Notes: generated by a model not told the origin, from the letters alone. Counted from the first letter of the stretch, positions 1 through 8,585 are shown. The stretch: 64,000 bases of DNA from Rhodobacter capsulatus (GCF_003254295.1 NZ_QKZO01000008.1:1-64000), one strand, 5' to 3'. A program made the numbers and translations.

Positions 1-9
1 CGAACGAAG

Positions 10-390
10 GTGTTTGGGGATACCCCCTTTGGTGATGCTGACGAATCTTTTCCAGAGGAGGTTCAGGTCCTTGATCCGCGCCATCCGCTCTTTGGGCGCA
101 GGTTCCAAGTTCTTGGCCGATCGTTGTTTCGCAGGGGCAGTTCTTTGCCGTTCTACGAGGTCGCGTATCGCGATGGCGTGACACTGAATGTTCCGGTGGC
201 GGTGACCGAGCCGTTTGCCTTGCTGACTGCCCCCACCAAACTGAGCGTGGAAGCTTTGCTGGATTTACTAAATGTGGTAAGTTTGGATCATGAGCACGGC
301 ACCCGAAGATCTTTGGACGACGCTGCCGGTGACGCTGAGGCGCCAGATCGTCGACGATATTGCCGTGGTTCTGGCGGAGGTCTTTCGTGA
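10..390 (+). CDS. DUF5372-like small protein upstream of a serine recombinase (possibly partial)
   Basis: A 126-residue frame that opens with GTG but stays open to the left edge, so the true start may be outside the window. The core (HPLFGRRF, then a short beta-rich stretch ending in VPVAVTEPF) resembles the small DUF5372-type proteins found just upstream of large serine recombinases; this is a family impression, not an alignment. Its stop overlaps the recombinase ATG as TGATG, which suggests translational coupling. The last 30 residues are Arg/Gly-rich and overlap another frame, so the tail may not be conserved. Function is unknown; it is probably a partner of the recombinase module. Confidence 0.55.
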   Translation: MFGDTPFGDADESFPEEVQVLDPRHPLFGRRFQVLGRSLFRRGSSLPFYEVAYRDGVTLNVPVAVTEPFALLTAPTKLSVEALLDLLNVVSLDHEHGTRRSLDDAAGDAEAPDRRRYCRGSGGGLS

Positions 391-538
391 TGTCCGAGTT
401 GATCCAACTGGCGCATCTGAAGCGCAAGGCCGTCGTCTACATCCGGCAATCGACGCCGCATCAGGTCGTGAGCAACCAAGAGAGCCTGCGGCTGCAATAC
501 GCGCTCAGCCAACGCGCCCGCGAGCTTGGATGGCATGA
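290..538 (+). CDS. Small ORF overlapping the recombinase start (uncertain)
   Basis: An 82-residue frame that overlaps both the DUF5372-like gene and the first 150 bases of the recombinase. The first 35 residues (MSTAPEDLWTTLP, then RRQIVDDIAVVLAEV) look like a real amphipathic protein of the kind often seen between the DUF5372 and recombinase genes. The remainder lies out of frame inside the recombinase and is probably noise. It could be a short accessory protein of the module or an overlapping-frame artefact. Confidence 0.3.
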   Translation: MSTAPEDLWTTLPVTLRRQIVDDIAVVLAEVFRDVRVDPTGASEAQGRRLHPAIDAASGREQPREPAAAIRAQPTRPRAWMA

Positions 539-2474
539 AGCCGACATTGACGTGATCGACGCCGATCTCGGTCTGAGCGGCGCCTCGGCCGCACATCGCA
601 GCGGGTTTCAGGAACTTGTCGGTCGGGTCGGGCTCAGCGAAGTGGGGCTGATCCTGTCTGTCGACGTGACGCGGCTCGCGCGCAACTGCTCGGATTGGTA
701 TCCTCTTCTGGACATCTGCGGGCTGCGGGGGTGTCTGATCGCCGATCGCGATGGCGTTTATGACCCCGGCAGTGCCAACGGACGCCTTCTGCTGGGCCTC
801 AAGGGCACCATCTCCGAACTCGAACTGCATACGATCCGCAGCCGCCTGACGACCGGCTTGATGGCCAAAGCACAGCGCGGGGAGCTCGCCCTCACCTTGC
901 CGGTCGGCCTCGTCCGGGAGACCGGCGTCGTGCTGAAGGATCCCGACAGGAGTGTTCAGGACCGGCTTGGTCTTGTGTTCGACCTCTTTCTGAAGCTGCG
1001 CAGCATCGCCAAGGTGATGCGCATACTGAATGCGCGTGGTCTCGACCTGCCACGCAGGGACCGGCACGGCGCGTTGCACTGGGCGCGCGCGACGGTTTCC
1101 GCGGTCGCTGCGATCTTGAAGAATCCCGCCTACGCAGGCGCTTTCGTCTATGGCCGAACCCGCATGCGGGACACCGCGCCGGACAGCCGGTCTGCGGCAA
1201 AGGCGAAAGTGGCGAGACCTCTCGAGGAATGGCGTATCGTCGTGAAGGACCGATATCCGGCCTATATCGATTGGCAGACCTATGAGAAAATCCGCAGCAT
1301 CGTGAGCGACAACCGGGCCGAATACATGCGCACCAAGACACGAGGCATCCCCCGCGACGGCGACCTGCTCTTGCATGGCATCGTGTGGTGCGGGCGGTGT
1401 GGCCACAAGATGTATGTGCGATACAAGGGCGGCGGCGAATATGTCTGCAACCACTTGCGCACCCACTCCGGGTTGCCCGCCTGCCAGCACATCCGGGCCG
1501 AGGCAGTGGACGCCGCTGTTGCCGAGGCCTTCCTGTCCGCGCTGGCCCCTGCGGAACTCGATGCCCTGTCGCGCGCCCGCCAGGCTCAGAGCAAAGTCGA
1601 CAGCGCCTTGCTTGCAAACGCAGAACGCGAAGTCGAGCGCAAACGCTATGCGGCGGCCCTGGCGCAGCGACAGTATGACCGCGTCGATCCGGACAACCGT
1701 CTTGTCGCCACCGAACTTGAGCGCCGCTGGGAAAGCGCGCTGATGGAGGTTCGCGCGGCGGAGGCCGCGCTGGCCGAGCAGTCCGCACAACAGCCGACCG
1801 CGCCCATGGCAATGGGCAAGGCTTTCACGGGCAAGGTGGTGGCCCTGGCGGGACGCCTGCCGCAAATCTGGGCGGATCCCGCCACCACCGACGCACATCG
1901 CAAGTCGCTCCTGCGCTGCCTGGTGGACAAGGTGGTGCTGGACCGGACGCCCGAGAGCGCGCTGGTCCGCATCGTATGGCGCGGCGGGGCGGTGACCGAA
2001 CTTGACGTCAAGATGCGGGTCACTGCGATCACGAAGCTCGCACGGGGCGCCGAAATGCGGGTGCGCCTGCTTGAATTGGCAAAGACAGGCATGCCCGACG
2101 ATGAAATCGCCCGTCTTCTCACCACCGAGGGACATCGCGCGGCAAACTGTGCCGACAAGGTTCTGCCTGTCACCGTGCAGCGCATCCGGCTGGCCGAGGG
2201 CATCAAGGCACCTCCCTCGTGTCGGCGGTGGAACCACGACCCCGGCTACCTGAGCACAACGGCTCTTGCTGCAAAGCTGGGGATCCCGGTCAACTGGCTC
2301 TATGTCCAGATCAGGGAAAAGCGGCTGCTCATCAACCCTCAGCCAACCGGTGCCTATCTGTTTCCCGACACGTCAGTCGTGTTGGACGGGGTGCAGAACC
2401 TACGAAATCACGTGATCGGCGAACTGGATTTGAGAATCTGTCAGCCTGACAATGGGGGGTATCAACATGGGTGA
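390..2474 (+). CDS. Large serine recombinase of a mobile element
   Basis: A 694-residue site-specific recombinase when started at the ATG overlapping the upstream stop. The N-terminal resolvase domain carries the catalytic Ser near residue 21 (VYIRQSTPHQ) and the conserved Arg of DVTRLARN. A recombinase domain follows, then a zinc-ribbon with CGRC and later Cys residues at about 335-370, a Lys/Arg-rich coiled stretch and a C-terminal region with a possible helix-turn-helix. Length and domain order fit large serine integrases, which integrate and excise DNA through a Ser-DNA intermediate. The frame could begin 10 codons earlier, but MSELIQLAHL is the usual kind of N-terminus. The neighbouring small genes and the downstream remnant indicate an inserted element whose left end is outside the window. 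Confidence 0.9.
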   Translation: MSELIQLAHLKRKAVVYIRQSTPHQVVSNQESLRLQYALSQRARELGWHEADIDVIDADLGLSGASAAHRSGFQELVGRVGLSEVGLILSVDVTRLARNCSDWYPLLDICGLRGCLIADRDGVYDPGSANGRLLLGLKGTISELELHTIRSRLTTGLMAKAQRGELALTLPVGLVRETGVVLKDPDRSVQDRLGLVFDLFLKLRSIAKVMRILNARGLDLPRRDRHGALHWARATVSAVAAILKNPAYAGAFVYGRTRMRDTAPDSRSAAKAKVARPLEEWRIVVKDRYPAYIDWQTYEKIRSIVSDNRAEYMRTKTRGIPRDGDLLLHGIVWCGRCGHKMYVRYKGGGEYVCNHLRTHSGLPACQHIRAEAVDAAVAEAFLSALAPAELDALSRARQAQSKVDSALLANAEREVERKRYAAALAQRQYDRVDPDNRLVATELERRWESALMEVRAAEAALAEQSAQQPTAPMAMGKAFTGKVVALAGRLPQIWADPATTDAHRKSLLRCLVDKVVLDRTPESALVRIVWRGGAVTELDVKMRVTAITKLARGAEMRVRLLELAKTGMPDDEIARLLTTEGHRAANCADKVLPVTVQRIRLAEGIKAPPSCRRWNHDPGYLSTTALAAKLGIPVNWLYVQIREKRLLINPQPTGAYLFPDTSVVLDGVQNLRNHVIGELDLRICQPDNGGYQHG

Positions 2475-2689
2475 TCGATCGCTTTCGGCAGTTGCAGGCG
2501 ATCCGCGCCGAGACCTTCGAAAGCCATTCGAAAGACTATGATTTTTCGCGGCTGACGATGCTGGGCCATTGGGTGGCGGGCTGCGGCTATGTCAGCCAGA
2601 CCTTCTCGCGCAAGGCCTGGAAAGCGCGCGGCGCGTCCCCGTCCGGCTTGCGGATCTTCGATCCGGGGATCGGCAGCAAGGAGATCTGA
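2471..2689 (+). pseudogene. 3' remnant of a gene interrupted by the recombinase element
   Basis: A 72-residue frame starts four bases inside the recombinase 3' end and reads cleanly to a TGA. The text (FSRLTMLGHWVAGCGYV, ending FDPGIGSKEI) has normal coding composition and no usable ribosome-binding site, so it looks like the C-terminus of a longer protein whose 5' part was separated by insertion of the recombinase element. I do not recognise the family. It could also be a small intact gene starting at GTG. Confidence 0.4.
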
Positions 2690-2762
2690 CCGGCGCCTTG
2701 CCGCCGCGCGCGGGCCGCTCCGGGGCCGTTAGAGGCGCGCGATCGGGGCTTTTGCCGTGCGC

Positions 2763-3476
2763 TCACGGCTCCGGTGCAGAGCCGGAACGGAAATCCGTGC
2801 CGCGCGCCGAGCCAAGCGCGATCCGGGCCAGGGCGGGCAGGGAGGTGGCGCCGGTCTGCCGCATCACCGCGGCGCGGTGGTTTTCGACCGTGCGTCGGCT
2901 GATGCCCAGATCCTCGGCGATGTTCTTGCTCGGATACCCCGCCAGAACAAGCTCCATCACCTGCCGTTGCCGTGCCGTCAGCCCCGACAGACGCGGCGAC
3001 GCCTGCCCGGCCTCGGCGGTCGGGCCCTGCGGCAAGAGCAGCACGATCACCCCCGACACCGTCCCCGCACCGCTCGGATGCGGCTGCAGGTTGCACCGCC
3101 AAAGCGCCCCATCCCGGCCCGCGGCAAGCCTTGTCCGGGGCTTGCCCGCGCGGCAAACCGCCGCCAGTTCGGCAAGGGGAACCGTCGGTCCGTGGGCCTG
3201 CGGCCCGAGCATTGCGGCGCTCCGCCCCAGATCGGCCGCGCCGATGCCCCAGACCGGCATGGCCGCCGTGGTGAAGTCGCGCAGCCGCAGGTCGCGACCG
3301 AAGAGCAGGATCGGCAGGTTCAGGCTGCGCAGGACCGAGGTCATGGCCTCGGTCGCGGCGATCTGGCGGGCCAGCAAGCTGCGCAGGATCAGGTTCTGCT
3401 CGGCGATCCGCGCGCCCTCGGCCTCGGCGCCGCCCACAGTGCCCCGGTCGGTGGGATGCGATGTGACTGGTGACAT
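2763..3476 (-). CDS. PAS-like/LuxR-type transcriptional regulator
   Basis: A 237-residue protein with a PAS-like sensory segment at about residues 25-140 (SLNLPILLFGRDLRLRDF) and a C-terminal LuxR helix-turn-helix at about 165-225 (LTARQRQVMELVLAGYPSK, then ISRRTVENHRAAVM). The ATG at 3476 is chosen because it follows AAAAGGGC at good spacing; the longer upstream frame runs through the promoter. No receiver domain is present, so it probably senses a ligand or redox state directly. Its promoter carries the shared Crp/Fnr-like box and TATCTT -10, which places it under the regulator of the stress region. DNA targets are unknown. Confidence 0.8.
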   Translation of the reverse strand: MSPVTSHPTDRGTVGGAEAEGARIAEQNLILRSLLARQIAATEAMTSVLRSLNLPILLFGRDLRLRDFTTAAMPVWGIGAADLGRSAAMLGPQAHGPTVPLAELAAVCRAGKPRTRLAAGRDGALWRCNLQPHPSGAGTVSGVIVLLLPQGPTAEAGQASPRLSGLTARQRQVMELVLAGYPSKNIAEDLGISRRTVENHRAAVMRQTGATSLPALARIALGSARGTDFRSGSAPEP

Positions 3477-3522
3477 GACTTTGCCCTTTTCTGCGCGAAG
3501 CCCCGGCTCGAGGCCTGGCGGC

Positions 3523-3563
3523 AAGATAGCCCGGTTGCGCCAAGGCGTCTTAACGTGGGTCAG
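3523..3563 (-). promoter_or_regulatory. Crp/Fnr-like box and -10 for the PAS/LuxR gene
   Basis: On the minus strand CTGAC-CCAC-GTTAA (3563-3550) is followed, 22 bases after GTTA, by TATCTT (3528-3523). The box centre lies near -41.5 relative to the predicted start, as for class II activation. Read on the plus strand the same palindrome has no fitting -10. Confidence 0.6.
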
Positions 3564-3783
3564 CCCGGTGCTGAGTAGTTTCCGACCCTGCCCCCGCGGG
3601 CGGCGCCGCGCTACGCTTCCGACCGGGGTGCCTGTGTCCCTTCGCGCCCGCCCCGTCCGTCGCAAGATCGTGGCCGACACGGGCTGCGCCCCGGCGATCC
3701 CGTTGCCCAAGGCCGCAGGCCGAAGAGATGTTGTCAACCGTCCGCCTTGCCGGAATGGCGGCGGGCCAGCCAAGGAGCGTAAA

Positions 3784-4329
3784 ATGTCGGAACTCATCGT
3801 CATCGGTCACGACAGTGTCGAACAGGCCGAAGCCGCGCGCACCGCCCTGTTCGCCATGGTGCGTGAAGACCTGCTGGAGGTGACCGATGCGGTCGTCGCC
3901 ACGGTGGATGCCAAGGGCACGATCCGGCTGCATCATATGGTCGATTTCTGGACGCTTGGCGCCGGTGGCGGCGCGTTCTGGGGGCTTCTGGCGGGGCTTC
4001 TGGTCCTGCAGCCGATCGCGGGCATGCTGCTTGGCGCGACCGCGGGGGCGCTCTCGGGGGCGATGACGGATTTCGGCATCAGGGACGAATTCATGCGCGA
4101 GGTCACGGCGACGCTGGCGCCCGGCAAGGCGGCGCTCTTCGTGCTGCTGCGGGTTTCGGCCTCGGACATGGTGATCGCCCGGCTTGGCGAAAGCGGCGGC
4201 AAGATCCTGCGCACCGATCTCGACCCGGCCGCCGAAGACCGCCTGCGGGCGACCTTTGCCCTGGCCCATGCCGAAGCCGCCAAGGTCAAGACCGCAAACC
4301 CGGTCCCCACACCCGAGCCCGCGGTCTGA
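3784..4329 (+). CDS. DUF1269 family protein, copy 1
   Basis: A 181-residue protein beginning MSELIVIGHDSVEQAEAARTA, preceded by AAGGAGCG. The centre has a Gly/Ala-rich double membrane-inserting segment (GGGAFWGLLAGLLVL, then GMLLGATAGALSGAM) flanked by soluble alpha/beta parts, typical of DUF1269 proteins. Function is unknown; family members are often stress-associated. It is clearly paralogous to the protein at 21940-22467. It precedes the P-type ATPase, but that gene has its own predicted promoter. No shared box with a fitting -10 was found upstream of this gene on the plus strand. Confidence 0.85.
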   Translation: MSELIVIGHDSVEQAEAARTALFAMVREDLLEVTDAVVATVDAKGTIRLHHMVDFWTLGAGGGAFWGLLAGLLVLQPIAGMLLGATAGALSGAMTDFGIRDEFMREVTATLAPGKAALFVLLRVSASDMVIARLGESGGKILRTDLDPAAEDRLRATFALAHAEAAKVKTANPVPTPEPAV

Positions 4330-4372
4330 AAGACCCGCAAACGGCCCGCAGGCCGCCGAAGCTGCGGCGGGG

Positions 4373-4414
4373 CTGATGCAGGTCAATGTCGGCGCCTCCG
4401 GCGGATCGCAGACT
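4373..4414 (+). promoter_or_regulatory. Crp/Fnr-like box and -10 for the P-type ATPase
   Basis: CTGAT-GCAG-GTCAA (4373-4386) is followed by CAGACT (4409-4414), 23 bases after GTCA. This is one of the best palindromes of the set. The predicted transcript starts about 20 bases before the ATPase ATG. Confidence 0.65.
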
Positions 4415-4439
4415 GACGGACCGCTGAAAGGTCCCGCCC

Positions 4440-6962
4440 ATGCGCAAGCGTTCCTCTGACGACCTGTCCCGAAACCTGCGGCCCGAGGGTCCGCCTCTTG
4501 CGGCCGGGTTGACCGCGGCCGAGGCCGCCCGGCGGCTGCGCGCCGAAGGGCCGAATGCCCTGCCGCGCCCGAGACCGCGCGGGGCGGTGCGTCTGGTTCT
4601 GGATGTGCTGAAAGAGCCGATGCTGAGCCTGCTTCTGGCGGGCGGGGCGATCTATCTTCTGCTGGGGGATCGCGCCGAAGGGGCGATCCTGCTGGCCTTT
4701 GCCGGGCTTTCCGTCGGCCTGACCGTGGTGCAGGAGGCGCGGACGGAACGCGTGCTGGACGCGCTGCGCGATCTGACCAGCCCGCGGGCGCTGGTGATCC
4801 GCGACGGGCAGCGGCGGCGCATTGCCGGGCAGGATCTGGTCCGGGGCGATCTGATCGCGCTGAGCGAAGGCGACCGGGTGCCCGCCGATGCGCAGCTGCA
4901 ATCGGGGGCAGAGCTGACCCTCGACGAGTCGCTGCTGACCGGCGAGGCGGTGCCGGTGCGCAAAAGCGCCGCCCGCGCCACAGCGCGGGTGTTTTCGGGC
5001 ACGCTGGTCGTGGGCGGCAGCGCCGAGGCGCGGGTGATCGCCACCGGCGCGGCCAGCGAGATCGGCCGGATCGGCACCTCGCTGGCGCTTCTCGATCCCG
5101 AAACCCCGCATCTGCAACGGCAGATGCGCGGGCTGGTGCTCTGGTTCGCGCTGATCGGCGGGGCGGTCAGTCTGGGGGTGGTGGCGCTTTACGGCCTGAC
5201 CCGGGGCGGCGACTGGTTGCAGGCGCTGCTGGCCGGGATTGCCGTCGGCATGTCGATGCTGCCCGAGGAATTCCCGATGGTTCTGGCGGTCTTCATGGCG
5301 ATGGGGGCGTGGCGGATCTCCAAGGCGGGGGTTCTGACCCGCCGCGCCAGCGCCATCGAGACCCTGGGCGCGGCCAGCGTGCTGTGCACCGACAAGACCG
5401 GCACGCTGACGGAAAACCGGATGGCGATCGCCAGCCTGCAGCTGGCCGATGGCTGCGCATGGGAGGCCGGGGCCGCGCTTGCGCCCGCCTTTCAGGGGCT
5501 GGCGCAGGCGGGCACGCGGGCCTCGGCGCCTGCGCCCTTCGACCCGATGGAGGCGGCCTTTCACCGCCTTTCGCCGCCGGGTGCGGGCAAGCTGATCCGC
5601 TCCTATCCGCTCGGGCCGGAGCTTCTGGCGATGACGCAGGTCTGGCGGCAGGGCGATGCGGTCACCGCCTATGCCAAGGGCGCCCCCGAGGCGATCGCGA
5701 CGCTTTGCGGTCTCGCCCCCGAGACCCTGCGCGCGCGGGTGGACCGGCTTGCCGCGACCGGGCAGCGGGTGCTGGCGGTGGCGCAGGCCGAGACCGAGGC
5801 GGCCGATCTGCCCGACCGGCAAAGCGGCTTTGCGTTTCGATTTCTGGGGCTGGTCGGGCTGATCGACCCGCTGCGCGCCAGCGTGCCGCAGGCGATGGCC
5901 ACCTGCAAGACGGCCGGGATCCGGGTGATCATGATCACCGGCGACCATCCCGCCACCGCCGAGGCGATCGCCCGACTTGCGGGGCTGGGCGATCACCGGG
6001 CGCTCACCGGTGACGATCTGGACGGGATGACCGATCCGGCGCTGCAAAAGGTGCTGGCGGGCGCCGCCGTCTTTGCCCGCATCCGGCCCGAGCAGAAGCT
6101 GCGCATCGTGCAGGCGCTGAAAGCCTGCGGCGGGATCGTGGCGATGACCGGCGACGGGGTGAACGATGCGCCCTCGCTCAAGGCGGCGCATATCGGCGTG
6201 GCGATGGGCGGGCGCGGCACCGATGTCGCGCGCGAGGCCGCCGCGATCGTGCTCTTGACCGACGATTTCGGCGCGATCGTCCGCACCATCGCCTTGGGGC
6301 GGCGGATTTACGACAATCTGCGCAAGGCGATGAGCTTCATTCTGGCGGTGCATGTGCCGATTGCCGGTCTGGCGCTTCTGCCGCTGATCCTTGGCACGCC
6401 GCTGCTGTTCGGGCCGCTGCATATCGCGCTTTTGGAAATGATCATCGACCCGGTCTGCGCGCTGGTCTTCGAGGCCGAGGAAGAGGAGGCGGGCCTGATG
6501 GCGCGTCCGCCCCGCCCGGTGGCCGAGCCGCTGTTTTCCGGCCCGACGATCCTGTGGAGCCTGACGCAGGGCGTCGTGGCCTTTGCCGCGGTGGCCGCGA
6601 TCCATCTGGCCGCGCCGCAGTTCGGCATGGCCGAGGCGCAGACCCGGGCGCTGAGCTTTGCCGCCCTGGTGATGACGATCCTGGCGCTGATCCTGGTGAA
6701 CCGGGTGCGCTCGGCCTCGGTCCTGACCGCCCTGTCCAGACGCAACCGGGCGCTTGGCGTGATCCTGGCGGCGGTGACAACGGTTCTGGCGCTGGTCTTG
6801 GGCGTGGCGCAGATCCGCGCCCTGTTCGGCTTCGAGCTGCCGCCGCCCGTGGCGCTGGCGGTGCCTTTGGCGGCGGGGGCGGCGGTGCTGGTGCTGCTCG
6901 AGGCGCTCAAGGCGCTGTGGGCGCGGTTCGGCCCGGCAAGACCCGCCCCGGCGGCAGGCTGA
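4440..6962 (+). CDS. Cation-transporting P-type ATPase (P2-like)
   Basis: An 840-residue P-type ATPase. Visible motifs are the actuator LTGEAVPV near residue 167, the phosphorylation motif DKTGTLT near 318, the hinge TGDGVNDAPS near 570 and about ten hydrophobic segments. The ion-binding helix reads MLPEEFPM near 275, where Ca2+/Mg2+ pumps usually have PEGLP. No N-terminal CxxC metal-binding domain is present, so it is not a copper or zinc P1B pump. The substrate cannot be fixed from sequence; divalent cation export or uptake is likely. It is a single gene with its own stress-type promoter and ends before a strong hairpin shared with the convergent PRC-barrel gene. Confidence 0.88.
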   Translation: MRKRSSDDLSRNLRPEGPPLAAGLTAAEAARRLRAEGPNALPRPRPRGAVRLVLDVLKEPMLSLLLAGGAIYLLLGDRAEGAILLAFAGLSVGLTVVQEARTERVLDALRDLTSPRALVIRDGQRRRIAGQDLVRGDLIALSEGDRVPADAQLQSGAELTLDESLLTGEAVPVRKSAARATARVFSGTLVVGGSAEARVIATGAASEIGRIGTSLALLDPETPHLQRQMRGLVLWFALIGGAVSLGVVALYGLTRGGDWLQALLAGIAVGMSMLPEEFPMVLAVFMAMGAWRISKAGVLTRRASAIETLGAASVLCTDKTGTLTENRMAIASLQLADGCAWEAGAALAPAFQGLAQAGTRASAPAPFDPMEAAFHRLSPPGAGKLIRSYPLGPELLAMTQVWRQGDAVTAYAKGAPEAIATLCGLAPETLRARVDRLAATGQRVLAVAQAETEAADLPDRQSGFAFRFLGLVGLIDPLRASVPQAMATCKTAGIRVIMITGDHPATAEAIARLAGLGDHRALTGDDLDGMTDPALQKVLAGAAVFARIRPEQKLRIVQALKACGGIVAMTGDGVNDAPSLKAAHIGVAMGGRGTDVAREAAAIVLLTDDFGAIVRTIALGRRIYDNLRKAMSFILAVHVPIAGLALLPLILGTPLLFGPLHIALLEMIIDPVCALVFEAEEEEAGLMARPPRPVAEPLFSGPTILWSLTQGVVAFAAVAAIHLAAPQFGMAEAQTRALSFAALVMTILALILVNRVRSASVLTALSRRNRALGVILAAVTTVLALVLGVAQIRALFGFELPPPVALAVPLAAGAAVLVLLEALKALWARFGPARPAPAAG

Positions 6963-7015
6963 CCCAGCGGCGGCCGCCCGTTCCCGCATGACGCATGACG
7001 CTTGGCGCGCATGGG

Positions 7016-7041
7016 AAAGGCCCCCCTTTCGGGGGGCCTTT
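7016..7041. terminator. Bidirectional terminator hairpin
   Basis: A perfect 11-bp stem, AAAGGCCCCCC / GGGGGGCCTTT, closes on a TTTC loop between the convergent ATPase and PRC-barrel genes. The A and T runs at the stem ends make it usable from both directions. Confidence 0.85.
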
Positions 7042-7050
7042 CGTCTTGTC

Positions 7051-7446
7051 TCAGGAGCCGAAGGTGAAATTCGGCAGGGCCTTGAGCGACTCCTTGGTGG
7101 CGCCGTGCAGGGTCAGTTTCTTGCCCATCAGCTGCAGCGCGCTGCCCGCGACCACGACGTGATGCGCGTTCATCCCCAGAAAGCCGCCGACCGAAACCAC
7201 CGCATAGGGCACGGTGCCCGAGGTGGTGACGATCATGTCCTCGAGCGTGCCGACCTTTTCGCCCGCATCGTTGTAGACATCGGCCTTGAGGATCTCCGAG
7301 GCGCGGTAGCCGGTGGCCAGCACGGTCGGATCGACCTCGGTCAGGGTGACCGTCGTCGGCATCGGGGTTTCGGCGCGGGCGGGCAGACCGCCCGCAAGGC
7401 CGGTGGCCAGAACGGCGGTCGTCAGCAAAATCGCACGATACGTCAT
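7051..7446 (-). CDS. Exported PRC-barrel domain protein
   Basis: A 131-residue protein with a Sec signal peptide (MTYRAILLTTAVLATGLAGG, cleavage near ARA-E) and a PRC-barrel-like fold: GYRASEILKADVYNDAGEKV, then VGTLEDMIV, PYAVVSVGGFLG and a C-terminal beta strand. The start at 7446 follows AAGGATAC; upstream in-frame codons lack a ribosome-binding site. PRC-barrels bind proteins or metabolites; the role of the exported form is unknown. It lies 156 bases downstream of the coiled-coil gene at 7603-7998 on the same strand and may be transcribed from that gene's promoter. Confidence 0.82.
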   Translation of the reverse strand: MTYRAILLTTAVLATGLAGGLPARAETPMPTTVTLTEVDPTVLATGYRASEILKADVYNDAGEKVGTLEDMIVTTSGTVPYAVVSVGGFLGMNAHHVVVAGSALQLMGKKLTLHGATKESLKALPNFTFGS

Positions 7447-7602
7447 GGGGGTATCCTTCATGAAAGAGAGAGGGATCGGGCAGAGATCCTCCACCCGACG
7501 GGGTCGGCGGCAGGCGGTCGGGGCCGCCGCAGTGTCCGGCAAGGCCGGAGAGGGACCACGCTGCCCGGGACGCAACTGCGGGCGGCGTGGCCAGGGATCC
7601 GG

Positions 7603-7998
7603 TCAGACCGGTTCCTTTTTCGGCGCGATCGCCGCCGCCGCCCGGGTGCGCAGATCCGAGATCGTCTCCTTGGTGGCCTGCGCCGCGTGCTGGGCGCCCT
7701 CGCGCAGCGATGCCCCGGCCGCGTTGATCCCCTCGCGGACCTCGCTCACCTTGTCTTCGGCCTGCAGGGCGGCGACGCCCATCCGATCCTTGGCCCGGTC
7801 GATCTCGGCCCGGACTTCCTGGGTCCGGGTCTCGACGACGGTCTGCATCCGCGTGACGAAGCCTTCGGCCTCGACCTGGGCTTCGGCCAGCTCCGCCTTG
7901 GCGGAACCTTGCATCTTTTCAATGTAGTCGCTGATCTGGTCGTGAAGGTCCTGCACCTCGGCGCGGATCTGCTCCAGACGGGTCGCGGGATCGCTCAT
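7603..7998 (-). CDS. Small coiled-coil protein (MSDPAT family), full-length copy
   Basis: A 131-residue, highly charged helical protein with long heptad-like stretches and no Cys or transmembrane helix. The ATG at 7998 follows AAAGGTG; a GTG three codons earlier lacks spacing. It resembles apolipoprotein/phasin-like stress proteins in composition only; function is unknown. The N-terminus MSDPAT and the stretch VEAEGFVTRMQTVVETR recur in the shorter protein at 19518-19754 (AETEAFIQRMRAIVENR), so the two are paralogues. Both have CTAACATGGGT-type promoter boxes. Confidence 0.75.
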   Translation of the reverse strand: MSDPATRLEQIRAEVQDLHDQISDYIEKMQGSAKAELAEAQVEAEGFVTRMQTVVETRTQEVRAEIDRAKDRMGVAALQAEDKVSEVREGINAAGASLREGAQHAAQATKETISDLRTRAAAAIAPKKEPV

Positions 7999-8191
7999 GG
8001 GTATCACCTTTCGCAGTGAGGGGGGATCGGGCGCTTTGGCCCGGCGCGAACAACGACCGGCCCGGCGTCACGCGGATCAGGAGGGATGCCCCTGACCGGC
8101 TGCCTCGTTCCGGTCCGATCGTTGCCGCTGACACGCCCGCCCCCGATGGGTCCGATCTTGCGATGCGGGGCGGGAACGGGCGCTCGACACA

Positions 8192-8232
8192 ACCCTAGCG
8201 AAAACCCGGGGCGCGGCCATTACCCATGTTAG
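8192..8232 (-). promoter_or_regulatory. Crp/Fnr-like box and -10 for the coiled-coil gene
   Basis: On the minus strand CTAAC-ATGG-GTAAT (8232-8219) is followed 22 bases after GTAA by TAGGGT (8197-8192). The first eleven bases and GCTAGGGTTG match the promoter at 19293 exactly and at the same distance. The leader to the ATG at 7998 is about 185 bases. Confidence 0.7.
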
Positions 8233-8420
8233 TGCCGCCGGTCGCTTTTCGGATCACAAGGGAAAACACCCCCGTCCCGTTGCGCCCTGCGCGCCCGGGC
8301 CGGGTCCGATCCGTCGGAAACGGGCGCATCCCGCGCCGCGACGGACCCCGAACACAGGGTCGAAGCCGACCCTTTTCCCATCATGCAAGCAGGCTGCAAA
8401 GCCTGACTGGAGGCACGATC

Positions 8421-8585
8421 ATGTCTGTCGGAACCCTTCTGATCATCGTTCTGGTCATCTTTCTGCTTGGCGGTTTTTCCGGTCGCTTCGGCGGCTACGG
8501 CTATGGCTTCGGCCATGGCGGCATCGGCGTGCTCGGCGTGCTGCTGGTCGTGCTGGTCGTGCTCGTGCTGACCGGGCGACTTTGA
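8421..8585 (+). CDS. DUF3309-type small membrane protein
   Basis: A 54-residue protein made of two hydrophobic helices around a Gly/Tyr/Phe-rich loop (MSVGTLLIIVLVIFLLGG, a loop with GGYGYGFGHGG, then GVLGVLLVVLVVLVLTG). This layout is that of DUF3309 proteins, short membrane proteins of unknown role that are common in stress-type loci. CTGGAGGCACGATC supplies the ribosome-binding site. It is first in a run of four closely spaced membrane or lipoprotein genes ending at 9768. Confidence 0.8.
   Translation: MSVGTLLIIVLVIFLLGGFSGRFGGYGYGFGHGGIGVLGVLLVVLVVLVLTGRL

Noticed and set aside
288-2237. A 649-codon open frame on the minus strand
   Set aside because: It is the complement of the recombinase gene; the protein is His/Arg/Gln-rich without any domain, typical of shadow frames in GC-rich DNA.
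3550-3563. The same box as promoter of DUF1269 copy 1 on the plus strand
   Set aside because: No TA-containing hexamer lies 22-23 bases downstream on the plus strand; the minus-strand reading towards the LuxR gene fits.
4383-6989. An 868-codon minus-strand frame over the P-type ATPase
   Set aside because: Its text is Arg/Gln/His-rich with no motifs, and the plus-strand frame has all P-type ATPase motifs.
8228-8420. A Crp/Fnr-like promoter for the DUF3309 operon
   Set aside because: The palindrome at 8219-8232 has no acceptable -10 on the plus strand, and no second box with good half-sites was found before 8421.
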